Positions 17,539-26,161 of a stretch of 64,000 nucleotides of DNA are shown piece by piece. Position numbers and translations under genes: made by a program. Below the pieces are notes generated by a model, which saw only the letters and a program-made list of their open reading frames with translations, ran no database searches and was not told where the DNA came from. Each line of letters opens with the position of its first letter. Within the stretch, counting starts at the first letter, position 1. This DNA comes from Arthrobacter zhaoxinii (GTDB taxonomy: Bacteria > Actinomycetota > Actinomycetes > Actinomycetales > Micrococcaceae): assembly GCF_025244925.1 (NCBI RefSeq), contig NZ_CP104275.1, forward strand, positions 1,612,001 to 1,676,000, written 5' to 3'.

Positions 17539-19698
17539 TTGACCAGTACTTCCCCGACATCCCCGGGCTCTCCGCCGGATACGGATCCGACCCGCGAAAC
17601 CCAGGCTCCGGATGCCGGCACCGAGGACCTTGCCGCGGCAAAGCGCGCAAAGGCAGAGAAGATCGGCCGTTACGTGGCGATGTTCCTGATGCCGCTGCTG
17701 ATGGTCTCCATGCTGGTGGGCGGTTACCTCGTGGCCATGCATGCACCGACACCGAACGACATGCCCATCGCCGTCACCGGCCAGCAGGCGGAACGCTTTG
17801 CGGACTCCCTGGAAGCCGCGGATCCGGACGCCGTCGACGTCCGCGTAGTCGGTTCCGACGCCGAGGCACGCCAGTTGGTCCTGGACCGGAAAACCTCCGG
17901 TGCAGTGTCGCTTACCGAAGGCACCGCGTCGGTGTATACGGCAAGTGCCGCCGGCGCCTCGCAGTCCAGCACCGTGACGGCGCTGCTTGCCCCGCAGGTT
18001 CTTGGACAGGGCCTGACCCTGCAGTCCGAGGACCTGGCTCCGCTGCCCGACCACGACATGGCCGGCCTGGGTGCAATGTTCCTCACCACCGCGCTGATGC
18101 TTGCCGGCTACATGCCGCTGAGCCTGGTCCTGTCCAACTCACCCGAGTTGCTTCGCTTCCGCCGCTTCGTTCCGCTGCTGGCCGGATGGGCCGCGCTGAT
18201 TGCCGGCCTTGTCTGGGCCGTCACGGGTCCGATGCTCGGCGTTGTGGAAGGACACTCCGCCGCCGTGCTGGGCGTGTCCTGGCTGACCGTCTTCGCCGTC
18301 GGCAGCGTCCAGCTGTTCCTCACCCGGATCCTCGGCCCGATGGCCGTGCTCGCCGGCATGCTGTTCCTCATGGTGCTGGGTGTTCCGGCATCCAACATGA
18401 GCATGTCCGTGCACACCATGCCGGGTCTCTACCCGTATCTGCACAGCTTCCTGCCCGCGGCCGCCACCGGTGAGTCGCTGCGGTCCTTCCTGTACTTCGA
18501 CGGCAACGGTGCCGGGCCCCATCTGCTGGTGCTCGTGATCGGTGCCGTGGTCTCGCTGCTGCTCACCCTCATCCTCGATGCGGTTCAGCGCCGCCGCAAG
18601 CCGAACGCCGCTCCGCCGGCAATCAACGTCGCCTCGCTGCACGGCGGACCGCGCCCGAAGACCCGCCGCTGGCGCTACGGCACCCTGGCCTTCTTCCCGC
18701 TGGCCATGGTCACGATGATGCTCTCGTTCATGTTGGGCGCAATGTACGAACCCACGCCGCGCGACATGCCGGTCGCCGTCGTCGGCTCCACCGCCGAACA
18801 GGCAGAACAGGCCGTCGCCGGCCTGGATGAAAACATGTCCGGCCTGTTTGACCTCCGTGCCATGGATTCCGCTGACGAGGCACGCAGCCAGGTGCAGGAC
18901 CGGACGGTGGTGGGCGCCTACGTCCTGCCCTCGGCCGAAAACCCCGCCGCCACGCTCATTACCAACCAGGCAGCGGGCATAAGCCAGCAGCAGGTCCTCA
19001 CCTCGGTGTTCGGGCAGGTGGCCGCAGGCCAGCAGATGGAACTGACCTCCGACAACGTGGCCCCGCTGAAGGACTCGGACTCCATGGGCATGGCCACCAT
19101 GTACCTTGCCATGGGCTGGATTATGGCCGGCTTCATGATTATTGTGGTCGGCTCGACGGCGGCTCCGGCCAGCCGTCCGCTGCGTAAACTGATCCCCATT
19201 GTCGCGGCCTGGGCCGTCGGCATGTCGGCCTTCCTCTGGGTCATCGCCGACGTTTTCGTCGGGGCGATCGACGGGCACTTCCTGCCGCTCTGGGGAGCCG
19301 GCGCCGTCGCGATCTTCTCCATGGCCATGTTCACGGCGGTCTTCGAACGGTTCATGGGCATGCTCGCCATCCTCCCGGTGATCGGCATCCTGATGTTCCT
19401 CGGTGTGCCGGCCTCCGGTGCGGCCATGTCCATCTACATGGAACCGGAGATTTTCCGCTTCCTGCATGAGGTGCTGCCGATGCCGGCCGCGGTGGAATCG
19501 ATCCGCTCGATCCTCTACTTCGGCTCGGACACCGTCTGGTCCCACCTGGGAACCCTCGGCATCTGGGGTGCGGTGTCGCTGGCCGTGGTCACGGTTATTG
19601 ACCACTTCAAGCCGCCGCGCACCGAGAGCCATCCGGTGGACGCCGAGACACCTGCTGCGCACGAGCCGAAGCACGCAAAGGTGCCGGCCGGCGTCTAA
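17539..19698 (+). CDS. Internally duplicated YhgE/Pip-type membrane protein
   Basis: A 719-residue membrane protein built of two tandem copies of one module. Module 1 (about 45-360) and module 2 (about 378-705) each have a first membrane helix, an extracytoplasmic domain opening PTPNDMPIAVTG or PTPRDMPVAVVG, then about five helices ending in the related phrases LHSFLPAAATGESLRSFLYF and LHEVLPMPAAVESIRSILYF. One polypeptide therefore equals a dimer of the usual single-module protein. TTG start at 17539 with AGGAG seven nt upstream. The cytoplasmic tails are hydrophilic. Regulated by the divergent TetR gene, judging from the operator. Likely transporter or envelope component; substrate unknown. 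Confidence 0.82.
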   Translation: MTSTSPTSPGSPPDTDPTRETQAPDAGTEDLAAAKRAKAEKIGRYVAMFLMPLLMVSMLVGGYLVAMHAPTPNDMPIAVTGQQAERFADSLEAADPDAVDVRVVGSDAEARQLVLDRKTSGAVSLTEGTASVYTASAAGASQSSTVTALLAPQVLGQGLTLQSEDLAPLPDHDMAGLGAMFLTTALMLAGYMPLSLVLSNSPELLRFRRFVPLLAGWAALIAGLVWAVTGPMLGVVEGHSAAVLGVSWLTVFAVGSVQLFLTRILGPMAVLAGMLFLMVLGVPASNMSMSVHTMPGLYPYLHSFLPAAATGESLRSFLYFDGNGAGPHLLVLVIGAVVSLLLTLILDAVQRRRKPNAAPPAINVASLHGGPRPKTRRWRYGTLAFFPLAMVTMMLSFMLGAMYEPTPRDMPVAVVGSTAEQAEQAVAGLDENMSGLFDLRAMDSADEARSQVQDRTVVGAYVLPSAENPAATLITNQAAGISQQQVLTSVFGQVAAGQQMELTSDNVAPLKDSDSMGMATMYLAMGWIMAGFMIIVVGSTAAPASRPLRKLIPIVAAWAVGMSAFLWVIADVFVGAIDGHFLPLWGAGAVAIFSMAMFTAVFERFMGMLAILPVIGILMFLGVPASGAAMSIYMEPEIFRFLHEVLPMPAAVESIRSILYFGSDTVWSHLGTLGIWGAVSLAVVTVIDHFKPPRTESHPVDAETPAAHEPKHAKVPAGV

Positions 19699-19721
19699 CC
19701 GGCACGCAAGGAACCATCCGC

Positions 19722-19754
19722 CCATGGGCCGCTGCAGTACGCAGCGGTCCATGG
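19722..19754. terminator. Hairpin after the duplicated membrane protein
   Basis: Stem of 14-bp arms (CCATGG-G-CCGCTGC / GCAGCGG-T-CCATGG, one mismatch) with a 5-nt AGTAC loop, 23 nt after the stop codon. No T-run follows, so it may be an imperfect terminator or an mRNA-protecting hairpin. Confidence 0.55.
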
Positions 19755-19822
19755 CTGGTTAAGGCGAAGGACGGCCCGGACTTCCTGGTGGAGCAGGAAG
19801 CGCCCGATCTTGGAAAATACCC

Positions 19823-19850
19823 TTGACCTCAGCAATGTGAACGGTAACAC
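19823..19850 (+). promoter_or_regulatory. Promoter and LacI-type operator of the sugar ABC operon
   Basis: TTGACC (19823-19828) and TAACAC (19845-19850) are spaced by 16 bp, a plausible housekeeping promoter. The -10 region overlaps TGTGAACGGTAACA (19836-19849), fitting TGT-N3-CG-N3-ACA, the common form of LacI-family operators. Inference: repression by a LacI-type regulator encoded outside the window. Confidence 0.5.
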
Positions 19851-19925
19851 TAGCGCCAGGGCATGGCGCCCACGCAGCAACGAAGGTGCGTTTTCCTGGC
19901 TGCGGACTGACTTCAGGAGGCAGCA

Positions 19926-20897
19926 GTGTTTCGGAAATCCCTTACAGCGGTTCTCGCCGTGTCAGCCCTCGGTCTCGCTGCCTGCGGCGGCGGATCCGAT
20001 AGCGGGAGCGGCGCGGAGGACGGCATCACCATGGGCTTTGCCCAGGTAGGCGCCGAGAGCGGCTGGCGGACGGCCAACACCAAGGACGTGCAGGACGCCG
20101 CGAAGGCCGCGGACGTGGACCTGAAGTTCACCGACGCCCAGCAAAAGCAGGAGAACCAGATCAAGGCGATCCGCTCCTACATCCAGCAGCAGGTGGACGT
20201 GATTGCCTTCTCTCCGGTGGTCGAATCCGGCTGGGACACCGTCCTGAAGGAGGCCAAGGACGCCGACATTCCCGTGATCCTCACCGACCGTGCCATCGAT
20301 TCATCGGACACGACCCTCTACACAACCTTCCTGGGGTCGGACTTTGTCAAAGAAGGCAAGACGGCCGGGGAATGGCTCGTCGAAGAAAGCGCGGCCACTG
20401 ACGGGCCCGTGAACATTGTGGAACTGCAGGGAACCACCGGTGCCGCCCCGGCCCTCGATCGGAAGGAAGGCTTCGAAGCGGCCATCGCCGCGGATCCGGA
20501 CCTGAAGATTGTCGAGTCCCAGACCGGCGACTTCACGCGCAGCGGCGGCAAGCAGGTGATGGAGGCATTCCTGAAGAACAACCCGGACATTGACGTCGTC
20601 TACGCCCACAACGACGACATGGGACTGGGCGCCATCGAAGCGATCGAGGCCGCGGGCATGGTGCCGGGGGAAGACATCAAAATCATCACCGTGGATGCGG
20701 TTAAAGACGGTATGACCGCCCTCGCGGACGGAAAAATCAACTTCATCGTCGAGTGCAACCCACTGCTGGGCGAGCAGCTGATGGATCTCGCCGAGAAGGT
20801 GGTCAACGGCGAAGACGTCCCCGCCCGCGTGGTTGTTGAAGAAACTGCGTTCACCCCTGAGCAGGCGAAGGAAGCCCTGCCGAACCGCAAGTACTAA
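19926..20897 (+). CDS. ytfQ: Sugar ABC transporter substrate-binding lipoprotein (YtfQ-like)
   Basis: A 323-residue periplasmic-binding-type lipoprotein delivering sugar to the transporter below. The signal peptide ends in lipobox LAAC (Cys20). The mature part matches E. coli YtfQ, the galactofuranose-binding protein, closely: GFAQVGAESGWR, QQKQENQIKAIRSYI, SPVVESGWDTVLKEAKDADIPV, QTGDFTRSGGK and VYAHNDDMGLGAIEAI. The ligand is probably galactofuranose or a related furanose. GTG start with a perfect AGGAGG five nt upstream. First gene of a four-gene operon with a promoter and LacI-like site upstream. Confidence 0.9.
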   Translation: MFRKSLTAVLAVSALGLAACGGGSDSGSGAEDGITMGFAQVGAESGWRTANTKDVQDAAKAADVDLKFTDAQQKQENQIKAIRSYIQQQVDVIAFSPVVESGWDTVLKEAKDADIPVILTDRAIDSSDTTLYTTFLGSDFVKEGKTAGEWLVEESAATDGPVNIVELQGTTGAAPALDRKEGFEAAIAADPDLKIVESQTGDFTRSGGKQVMEAFLKNNPDIDVVYAHNDDMGLGAIEAIEAAGMVPGEDIKIITVDAVKDGMTALADGKINFIVECNPLLGEQLMDLAEKVVNGEDVPARVVVEETAFTPEQAKEALPNRKY

Positions 20898-20899
20898 CC

Positions 20900-22423
20900 A
20901 TGGAAGCAATCTCTCCCGTGGTGGAAATGCGCGGTATCACCGTTGCATTTCCGGGCGTGAAAGCTCTGGACGGCGTGGACTTTCGACTCTTTCCCGGGGA
21001 AGTCCACGCCCTCATGGGCGAAAACGGGGCCGGTAAATCGACCCTGATCAAAGCCCTCACCGGGGTTTACCGGACCGACGGCGGTTCCATTACCGTCGCG
21101 GACCGGCCCCGGGAGTTTGCCACGCCGTCGGCAGCACAGGAGGCGGGGATCAGCACCGTCTACCAGGAGGTGAACCTGTGCCCGAACCTGACCGTCGAAG
21201 AGAATATCCTGCTGGGCCGGGAACCCCGGAGGTTCGGACACATCCACTGGAAAGAGGTCCGAAGGGCAGCCCGTGCCGTCCTGGCGCAGCTCCAACTCGG
21301 CCACATCGACCCCGGCTCCGTGCTGTCCACCCACTCCATAGCCATTCAGCAGCTGGTGGCCATCGCCCGTGCCGTCCAGATCGACGCGAAGGTCCTGGTC
21401 CTCGACGAACCCACTTCCAGCCTGGACGCGGACGAGGTGCAGCAGCTCTTTGACGTGGTCCGCGCCCTCCGGGACCGGGGCGTTGCCGTCCTGTTCGTTT
21501 CGCACTTCCTGGAGCAGGTCTACGACCTTTCCGACCGCATGACCGTACTCCGGAACGGCAAACTGCTGGGCGAGTACCGGACGGCCGAACTGCCCCGCAT
21601 GGAACTGATCAAGAAGATGATCGGCAAGGACCTGGAAGTCCTGGAGGAGCTGGACCGCGGGGACATCCGGCCGGCAGCCGGCGACCGGGACAGCCGGCCG
21701 GTGCTGCAGGCGGAGAACCTGGGACGGAAGGGATCGGTGGAGAACGTCACTGTCTCGATCGGCCCGGGACAGATCCTTGGCCTTGCCGGCCTGCTGGGGT
21801 CCGGGCGCACGGAAACGGCGCGGCTGCTCTTCGGGGCGGACCGCGCGGACATCGGCAAACTCCGGATCCGCGGTGCGGAGCGCTCCCTTCGCAGCCCCCG
21901 CACGGCCATCGAACAGGGCATCGGTTTTTCCTCGGAGAACCGCAAGGAAGAGGGCCTGGTGGGCGACCTGTCCGTCAAGGACAACATGGTCCTGGCCATG
22001 CAGGCGCGAAAAGGATGGCTTCGGAAAGTCCCCCGTCAGCTGCAGGACCAGCTGGCGGACAAGTTCATTGAAACGCTGGATATCCGGCCCGCGAACAAGG
22101 ACGCACTGATCCGCGACCTCAGCGGCGGAAACCAGCAGAAGGTGCTCCTGGCCCGCTGGCTGATCACGAACCCGGCGCTGCTCATTCTCGATGAACCCAC
22201 CCGCGGCATCGACATTGGCGCCAAGACGCAGATCCAGATGCACATCAGCAGCCTGGCCGACCAGGGCATGTCCATTGTCTTTATTTCCGCGGAACTCGAG
22301 GAAGTGCTGCGCCTCAGCGACCACATTGCCGTCCTCAAGGACCGCAGGATGGTCGCCGACCTGCCCAACCAGGGAGTCAGCATGGAGGATGTCATGACGA
22401 TTATCGCCGGGACAGGCGAATGA
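20900..22423 (+). CDS. ytfR: Sugar ABC transporter ATP-binding protein (YtfR-like)
   Basis: A 507-residue ATPase with two fused ABC domains, as in RbsA/MglA/YtfR. The N-terminal domain has Walker A GENGAGKST (about 38-46), a Walker B ending VLDEPTSSLD and the H-loop LFVSHFLEQVYDL. The C-terminal domain has the degenerate Walker A GLLGSGRTE usual in this family, signature LSGGNQQKVLLARWL and LILDEPTRGIDIG. It starts 2 nt after ytfQ and overlaps the first permease gene by 4 nt. Confidence 0.93.
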   Translation: MEAISPVVEMRGITVAFPGVKALDGVDFRLFPGEVHALMGENGAGKSTLIKALTGVYRTDGGSITVADRPREFATPSAAQEAGISTVYQEVNLCPNLTVEENILLGREPRRFGHIHWKEVRRAARAVLAQLQLGHIDPGSVLSTHSIAIQQLVAIARAVQIDAKVLVLDEPTSSLDADEVQQLFDVVRALRDRGVAVLFVSHFLEQVYDLSDRMTVLRNGKLLGEYRTAELPRMELIKKMIGKDLEVLEELDRGDIRPAAGDRDSRPVLQAENLGRKGSVENVTVSIGPGQILGLAGLLGSGRTETARLLFGADRADIGKLRIRGAERSLRSPRTAIEQGIGFSSENRKEEGLVGDLSVKDNMVLAMQARKGWLRKVPRQLQDQLADKFIETLDIRPANKDALIRDLSGGNQQKVLLARWLITNPALLILDEPTRGIDIGAKTQIQMHISSLADQGMSIVFISAELEEVLRLSDHIAVLKDRRMVADLPNQGVSMEDVMTIIAGTGE

Positions 22424-23451
22424 CCGGGGTGCTCAGGCACCGGCTGCTGTGGCCGGTCCTGGCCCTTGTCCTGCTGCTGCTGCTCAACCAGGGATTCCGC
22501 AGCGACTTCCTGCTGGTCCGGGTTCAGGACGGCCACCTCTACGGCAGCCTGATCGATATCCTGCGCAACGGTGCGCCCACCCTCCTGATCGCCCTGGGCA
22601 TGACGCTCGTGATTGCGTCCCGGGGAATCGACCTCTCAGTGGGGGCCGTGGCGGCCATCGCGGGCGCCGTCTCCTGCACCTACATCTACAACTCGGACAA
22701 TCCGGGATCATTCTCGACGGCGGCCACCGCCGTCGCCATCGCGGTGGCCGCAGGGGTGGCGCTGGGTGCCTGGAACGGGCTGCTGGTCTCCATCATCGGC
22801 ATCCAGCCCATCATTGCCACGCTGGTGCTGATGACGGCGGGCCGCGGCCTGGCCCAGCTCGTGACCGACGGACAGATCATTTCCGTGTCCAACGAATCCT
22901 TCCACGCGATCGGAGCGGGGTTTTTCCTCACCCTGCCTATTTCCATCCTCATAGCAGCACTGGCCTTCGCCGGGGCAGCGCTGCTGACCCGGCGTACGGC
23001 ACTGGGAACACAAATTGAATCGGTGGGCATCAACCCCCTGGCAAGCCGGCTGGCCGGCCTCAGCGCACGGCGGATCCTCTGGATTGTCTACATCTTCAGC
23101 GGCTTCTGCGCTGCCGTCGCCGGGTTGATGATCAGTTCCAACGTCACCGCTGCAGATGCGAACAACGCCGGGCTCTTCATCGAGATGGACGCCATCCTCG
23201 CCGTCGTCATCGGCGGCACCTCGCTGGCCGGCGGACGCTACAGCCTCGTGGGCACCCTGATCGGCGCCCTCATCATCCAGACCCTGACCACCACTGTCTA
23301 CACGCTCGGCATTCCGCCCGAGGTGACCCTGGTCTTCAAGGCGCTCGTGGTCATCCTGGTGTGCCTGCTTCAATCCCCGAAGGCGCGGACACTGCTGCGG
23401 CAACGCAGGCGTCCGGCTCCGGCACTTCCCGCAACGAAGGCGGCGCTTTGA
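22420..23451 (+). CDS. ytfT: Sugar ABC transporter permease (YtfT-like)
   Basis: A 343-residue membrane protein of the RbsC family with eight to ten hydrophobic segments. The conserved stretches TLVIASRGIDLSVGAVAAI and LAVVIGGTSLAGGRYSLVGTLIGALII are typical. It pairs with the second permease to form a heterodimeric channel for the YtfR ATPase. ATGA overlap with ytfR, and its stop (TGATG) overlaps the next start, so translation is coupled throughout the operon. Confidence 0.9.
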   Translation: MTGVLRHRLLWPVLALVLLLLLNQGFRSDFLLVRVQDGHLYGSLIDILRNGAPTLLIALGMTLVIASRGIDLSVGAVAAIAGAVSCTYIYNSDNPGSFSTAATAVAIAVAAGVALGAWNGLLVSIIGIQPIIATLVLMTAGRGLAQLVTDGQIISVSNESFHAIGAGFFLTLPISILIAALAFAGAALLTRRTALGTQIESVGINPLASRLAGLSARRILWIVYIFSGFCAAVAGLMISSNVTAADANNAGLFIEMDAILAVVIGGTSLAGGRYSLVGTLIGALIIQTLTTTVYTLGIPPEVTLVFKALVVILVCLLQSPKARTLLRQRRRPAPALPATKAAL

Positions 23452-24464
23452 TGTCAGTCCTCACCAGTCCCTCCGCCCCGGCCACGCGGCAGCGCATCAG
23501 CCGGCTGCAGGGCAAGGCCAAATACGCCCCCACTGCGGCGACCATCGCGTTGTTCTTCGCGATGTTTGCCGCTGGATCCCTGATCTATCCGGGATTCTTT
23601 TCCGGACAGGTGTTCCTGAACCTGCTGATCGACAACACCTTCCTGATTGTGCTGGCCGTGGGGATGACGTTTGTCATCCTGACCGGGGGGATCGACCTGT
23701 CCGTGGGGTCGGTTGTCGCGCTTTCCATGATGATTGCCGCCGCCCTGCTGCAGGCGGGCTGGAACCCCTTCGCAGTGATCGCCGTGGTGCTGCTGACCGG
23801 GGCAGTGTTCGGGCTGGCCATGGGCCTGGTGATCCAGGTGTTTGAAATCCAGCCGTTTATCGTCACCCTCGCCGGCCTGTTCCTGGCCCGCGGGCTTTGT
23901 TACGTCATCAGCCTCGACGCGATCACCGTCACCGACCCGTTCTTCACGTCCATGGCGCAGGCACGGATCCCGCTGCCGGACGACATGTTCGTCTCGCCCG
24001 GTGTCATCATTGCCCTGCTTTTCGTGGCCGGCGCGTTCTATCTGCTTCACCACACGCGTTTCGGCAGGACGGTTTACGCAATCGGCGGGGGAGAGGCCTC
24101 GGCAAGGCTGATGGGGCTGGCCGTGCCGCGGACCAAAGTGCTGGTCTATACGGTCAGCGGGTTTTGCTCCGCCACGGCCGGCATCCTCTTTTCCTTCTAC
24201 AGTCTCTCCGGCTACAGCCTCGCCGCCCAGGGGATGGAACTGGACGCCATCGCCGCGGTGGTGGTCGGGGGAACCCTCCTGACCGGAGGTTACGGGTATG
24301 TTGTCGGATCCCTGGCCGGGGTGCTGGTGCTGGGCATTGTCCAGACGTTCATCTCCTACCAGGGGACCCTGAGTTCCTGGTGGACGCGGATAGTCATCGG
24401 CGCGCTTCTGCTGCTGTTCATCCTGCTGCAGAAGGTGTTCTCCCGGAAAACGAAGCTCACCTAG
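23451..24464 (+). CDS. yjfF: Sugar ABC transporter permease (YjfF-like)
   Basis: A 337-residue RbsC-type permease, second channel subunit of the YtfQRT-YjfF importer. Contains MTFVILTGGIDLSVGSVVAL and IAAVVVGGTLLTGGYGYVVGSLAGVLVLG. The ATG at 23451 is chosen because it shares one base with the ytfT stop and the hydrophobic region begins about 25 residues later; a longer frame from 23361 lies inside ytfT. No sugar catabolic gene follows, so the imported sugar is used by enzymes encoded elsewhere. Confidence 0.9.
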   Translation: MSVLTSPSAPATRQRISRLQGKAKYAPTAATIALFFAMFAAGSLIYPGFFSGQVFLNLLIDNTFLIVLAVGMTFVILTGGIDLSVGSVVALSMMIAAALLQAGWNPFAVIAVVLLTGAVFGLAMGLVIQVFEIQPFIVTLAGLFLARGLCYVISLDAITVTDPFFTSMAQARIPLPDDMFVSPGVIIALLFVAGAFYLLHHTRFGRTVYAIGGGEASARLMGLAVPRTKVLVYTVSGFCSATAGILFSFYSLSGYSLAAQGMELDAIAAVVVGGTLLTGGYGYVVGSLAGVLVLGIVQTFISYQGTLSSWWTRIVIGALLLLFILLQKVFSRKTKLT

Positions 24465-24600
24465 CTTGTACGGAGGGTTCCGCGGAGGGCTCCGGGAACG
24501 GAAAAAGGATCGGCCGCCTAAATTTATCCTGAGGTTTTGAGGGAAACAAGGTTTTTGCAGGGCCCCGGCCTATGGGAAAGTGGACGGGGAGGGAAACACC

Positions 24601-25338
24601 ATGCCGCGCCAGCACATCACCGCACACATCGCCATCCTTGGCTGCGTGTGCCTCGGGCTCCAGGCCTATCTCTTCCATCTCGACCAGCCGGTCTCGGCCG
24701 GAACGACGCCGGCTGCCGGACAGGATTTCGACTCCCCGGCCAGCGTCTTTGTGGTCGTCAACAAGGAACGTCCGCTCCTGGACCCCGCTTATGCGCCCGG
24801 GGACCTGGCCGACGCCGGCGGCGTGGCACTGCGCCGGGAAGCCTCCGATGCGTTTGCCCGGATGACAGCCGATGCCGCCGGGGCCGGCGTCACCATCACC
24901 GCGGTGAGCGGCTTCCGGACGGCCGAAGCCCAGGCCGCGCTGCACGCCGATTATGCCGGCCGCTACGGATCCGCCCTGGCTGAATCGATTTCCGCCCAGG
25001 CGGGCCACAGCGAGCACCAGACCGGGCTGGCCGTGGATATCGGCGCCGCCGACGGGGCGTGCTCACTGCAGGCCTGCTTCGAGGGGACGGGCGCCGGAGC
25101 ATGGGCAGCGGCCAACGCCCATCAGTACGGGTTTATCGTCCGCTACCCGGCAGGTGCCGAGCACGTCACGGGCTACGCCTACGAGCCTTGGCATCTTCGC
25201 TATGTGGGTCCCGCTGCGGCCGGGAAGATCCACGACGCCGGCATCACGCTGGAGCAGTATGCCGGGCTGTACCACCCATCGGGAACGCCGGCGCCGACGC
25301 CGGCGCCGTCGCACCCGTCGCTGGACCCTCTGCCGTAA
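24601..25338 (+). CDS. VanY-type D,D-carboxypeptidase
   Basis: A 245-residue exported peptidoglycan hydrolase trimming D-Ala from stem peptides. An N-terminal hydrophobic stretch (about 6-27) acts as signal or anchor. The metallopeptidase motifs of the VanY family are present: SGFRTAEAQ near 103, SEHQTGLAVDIG (S-x-H-x4-x-x-D zinc site) near 140, and EPWHLRYVG near 198. The Pro/Thr/Ala-rich tail (PAPTPAPS) is a low-complexity linker. The ATG at 24601 has GGGAGGG seven nt upstream; a GTG 21 nt earlier lacks one. It follows the sugar transporter by 136 nt and is probably a separate unit. Confidence 0.88.
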   Translation: MPRQHITAHIAILGCVCLGLQAYLFHLDQPVSAGTTPAAGQDFDSPASVFVVVNKERPLLDPAYAPGDLADAGGVALRREASDAFARMTADAAGAGVTITAVSGFRTAEAQAALHADYAGRYGSALAESISAQAGHSEHQTGLAVDIGAADGACSLQACFEGTGAGAWAAANAHQYGFIVRYPAGAEHVTGYAYEPWHLRYVGPAAAGKIHDAGITLEQYAGLYHPSGTPAPTPAPSHPSLDPLP

Positions 25339-25747
25339 TCCCTGTTCACCAGGGAGCGTGGTCAGCGAAGGTTGGCTCGGTCGTTTCCGCCGGTGTTTCA
25401 GAACTCGGTTCGCAGGCGGGAGGTTATCTGCCTGGATTGCCGGGAAGGCTATTGCCCAGAACTTCGTCACCGACACGATTGCCGGGGAATAAACAACGGA
25501 GTGGTAATTTAAACAACTGTGATGAAAGCGGCTTGCAGCTAAACATAGATACAAACTGCGGGGTTGCCAGCGGTATCACGAAGAAAACCGTTGCGGGAGA
25601 AAATTACTCGTGCGGAAATGCGTTTCGGGTCCCATGCAGGGTCCTACAGCGGAAGCAGTGCCTATTTCGTCGAACATCTCGGTGAGAATATTGATTCCGG
25701 AATGGCAATGTACCAGCAGGTTCAAGAACGGGAGAGTAACTAACAAG
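25339..25747. other. Lower-GC, poorly coding stretch with coding remnants
   Basis: About 410 bp without a convincing gene. From about 25480 the sequence becomes clearly richer in A and T than the rest of the window (many AAA and TAA runs). Short protein-like segments appear in different frames: an open frame ending LSAWIAGKAIAQNFVTDTIAGE at 25492, one reading NIDTNCGVASGITKKTVAGE about 25540-25600, and one from 25618 to 25743. Frame changes between plausible segments suggest a decayed or horizontally acquired gene. Confidence 0.45.
25618..25743 (+). CDS. Possible small peptide gene
   Basis: A 41-residue open frame, ATG to TAA, with balanced composition: it starts MRFGSHAGSYSGSSAYFVEH and ends YQQVQERESN. 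A TTG at 25564 would give 59 residues. It ends 4 nt before the start of the membrane protein at 25748, a spacing typical of coupled genes. No good ribosome binding site is seen and no family is recognised. It could be the C-terminus of a frameshifted older gene, since the frame upstream also reads like protein. Confidence 0.3.
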   Translation: MRFGSHAGSYSGSSAYFVEHLGENIDSGMAMYQQVQERESN

Positions 25748-26161
25748 ATGAGCCATAGTCTGGAATCGGGTGGCGCACCGTCAGAGGTAGCGGAAAAGCA
25801 GATCACTGCGGATGCACGTTCCGCGAAAAAGGCTGCCCTCATCCGTGACGTTTTGTATGCACTTGCTCTCTTGATCTGCGTTGGGCTTACGGTCTACGTG
25901 CTCCAGAACGTCCCCTCCGGTACGCGGCTACCTTTCAGCGGCCGGCGCGGTGTGGATGAGATTTCGGTTCCTTACGCGATGATCATGCCTTCGGTAGTGA
26001 TGGTGTTGATTTGGTGGATTGGTAAGCGACGGCCTCTCCGCCCAGGCAAGGCCGCCCTCATCCGAAAATATGTCTTCTCCACCCTGATTCCGCTGGTGGT
26101 AGTGGCCGGCCAGCTCGAGACGGCCAGAAAGCTGATTGATATAGGAGCCCTGGGCGGATAG
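25748..26161 (+). CDS. Small membrane protein of unknown function
   Basis: A 137-residue protein with three hydrophobic segments (about 33-54, 74-94 and 108-125) and a charged N-terminus. No family recognised. The first segment is DVLYALALLICVGLTVYVLQ; the loop between segments 2 and 3 is basic (GKRRPLRPGKAALIRKY), so it probably faces the cytoplasm. It sits in a lower-GC region and follows a possible small peptide gene by 4 nt; a toxin/immunity or bacteriocin/immunity pairing is conceivable but has no direct support. The start ATG at 25748 has only a distant GGGAG. Confidence 0.6.
   Translation: MSHSLESGGAPSEVAEKQITADARSAKKAALIRDVLYALALLICVGLTVYVLQNVPSGTRLPFSGRRGVDEISVPYAMIMPSVVMVLIWWIGKRRPLRPGKAALIRKYVFSTLIPLVVVAGQLETARKLIDIGALGG

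Noticed and set aside
18139..19752. A 537-codon minus-strand frame opposite the duplicated membrane protein
   Set aside because: His/Arg/Gly-rich shadow of hydrophobic codons on the other strand.
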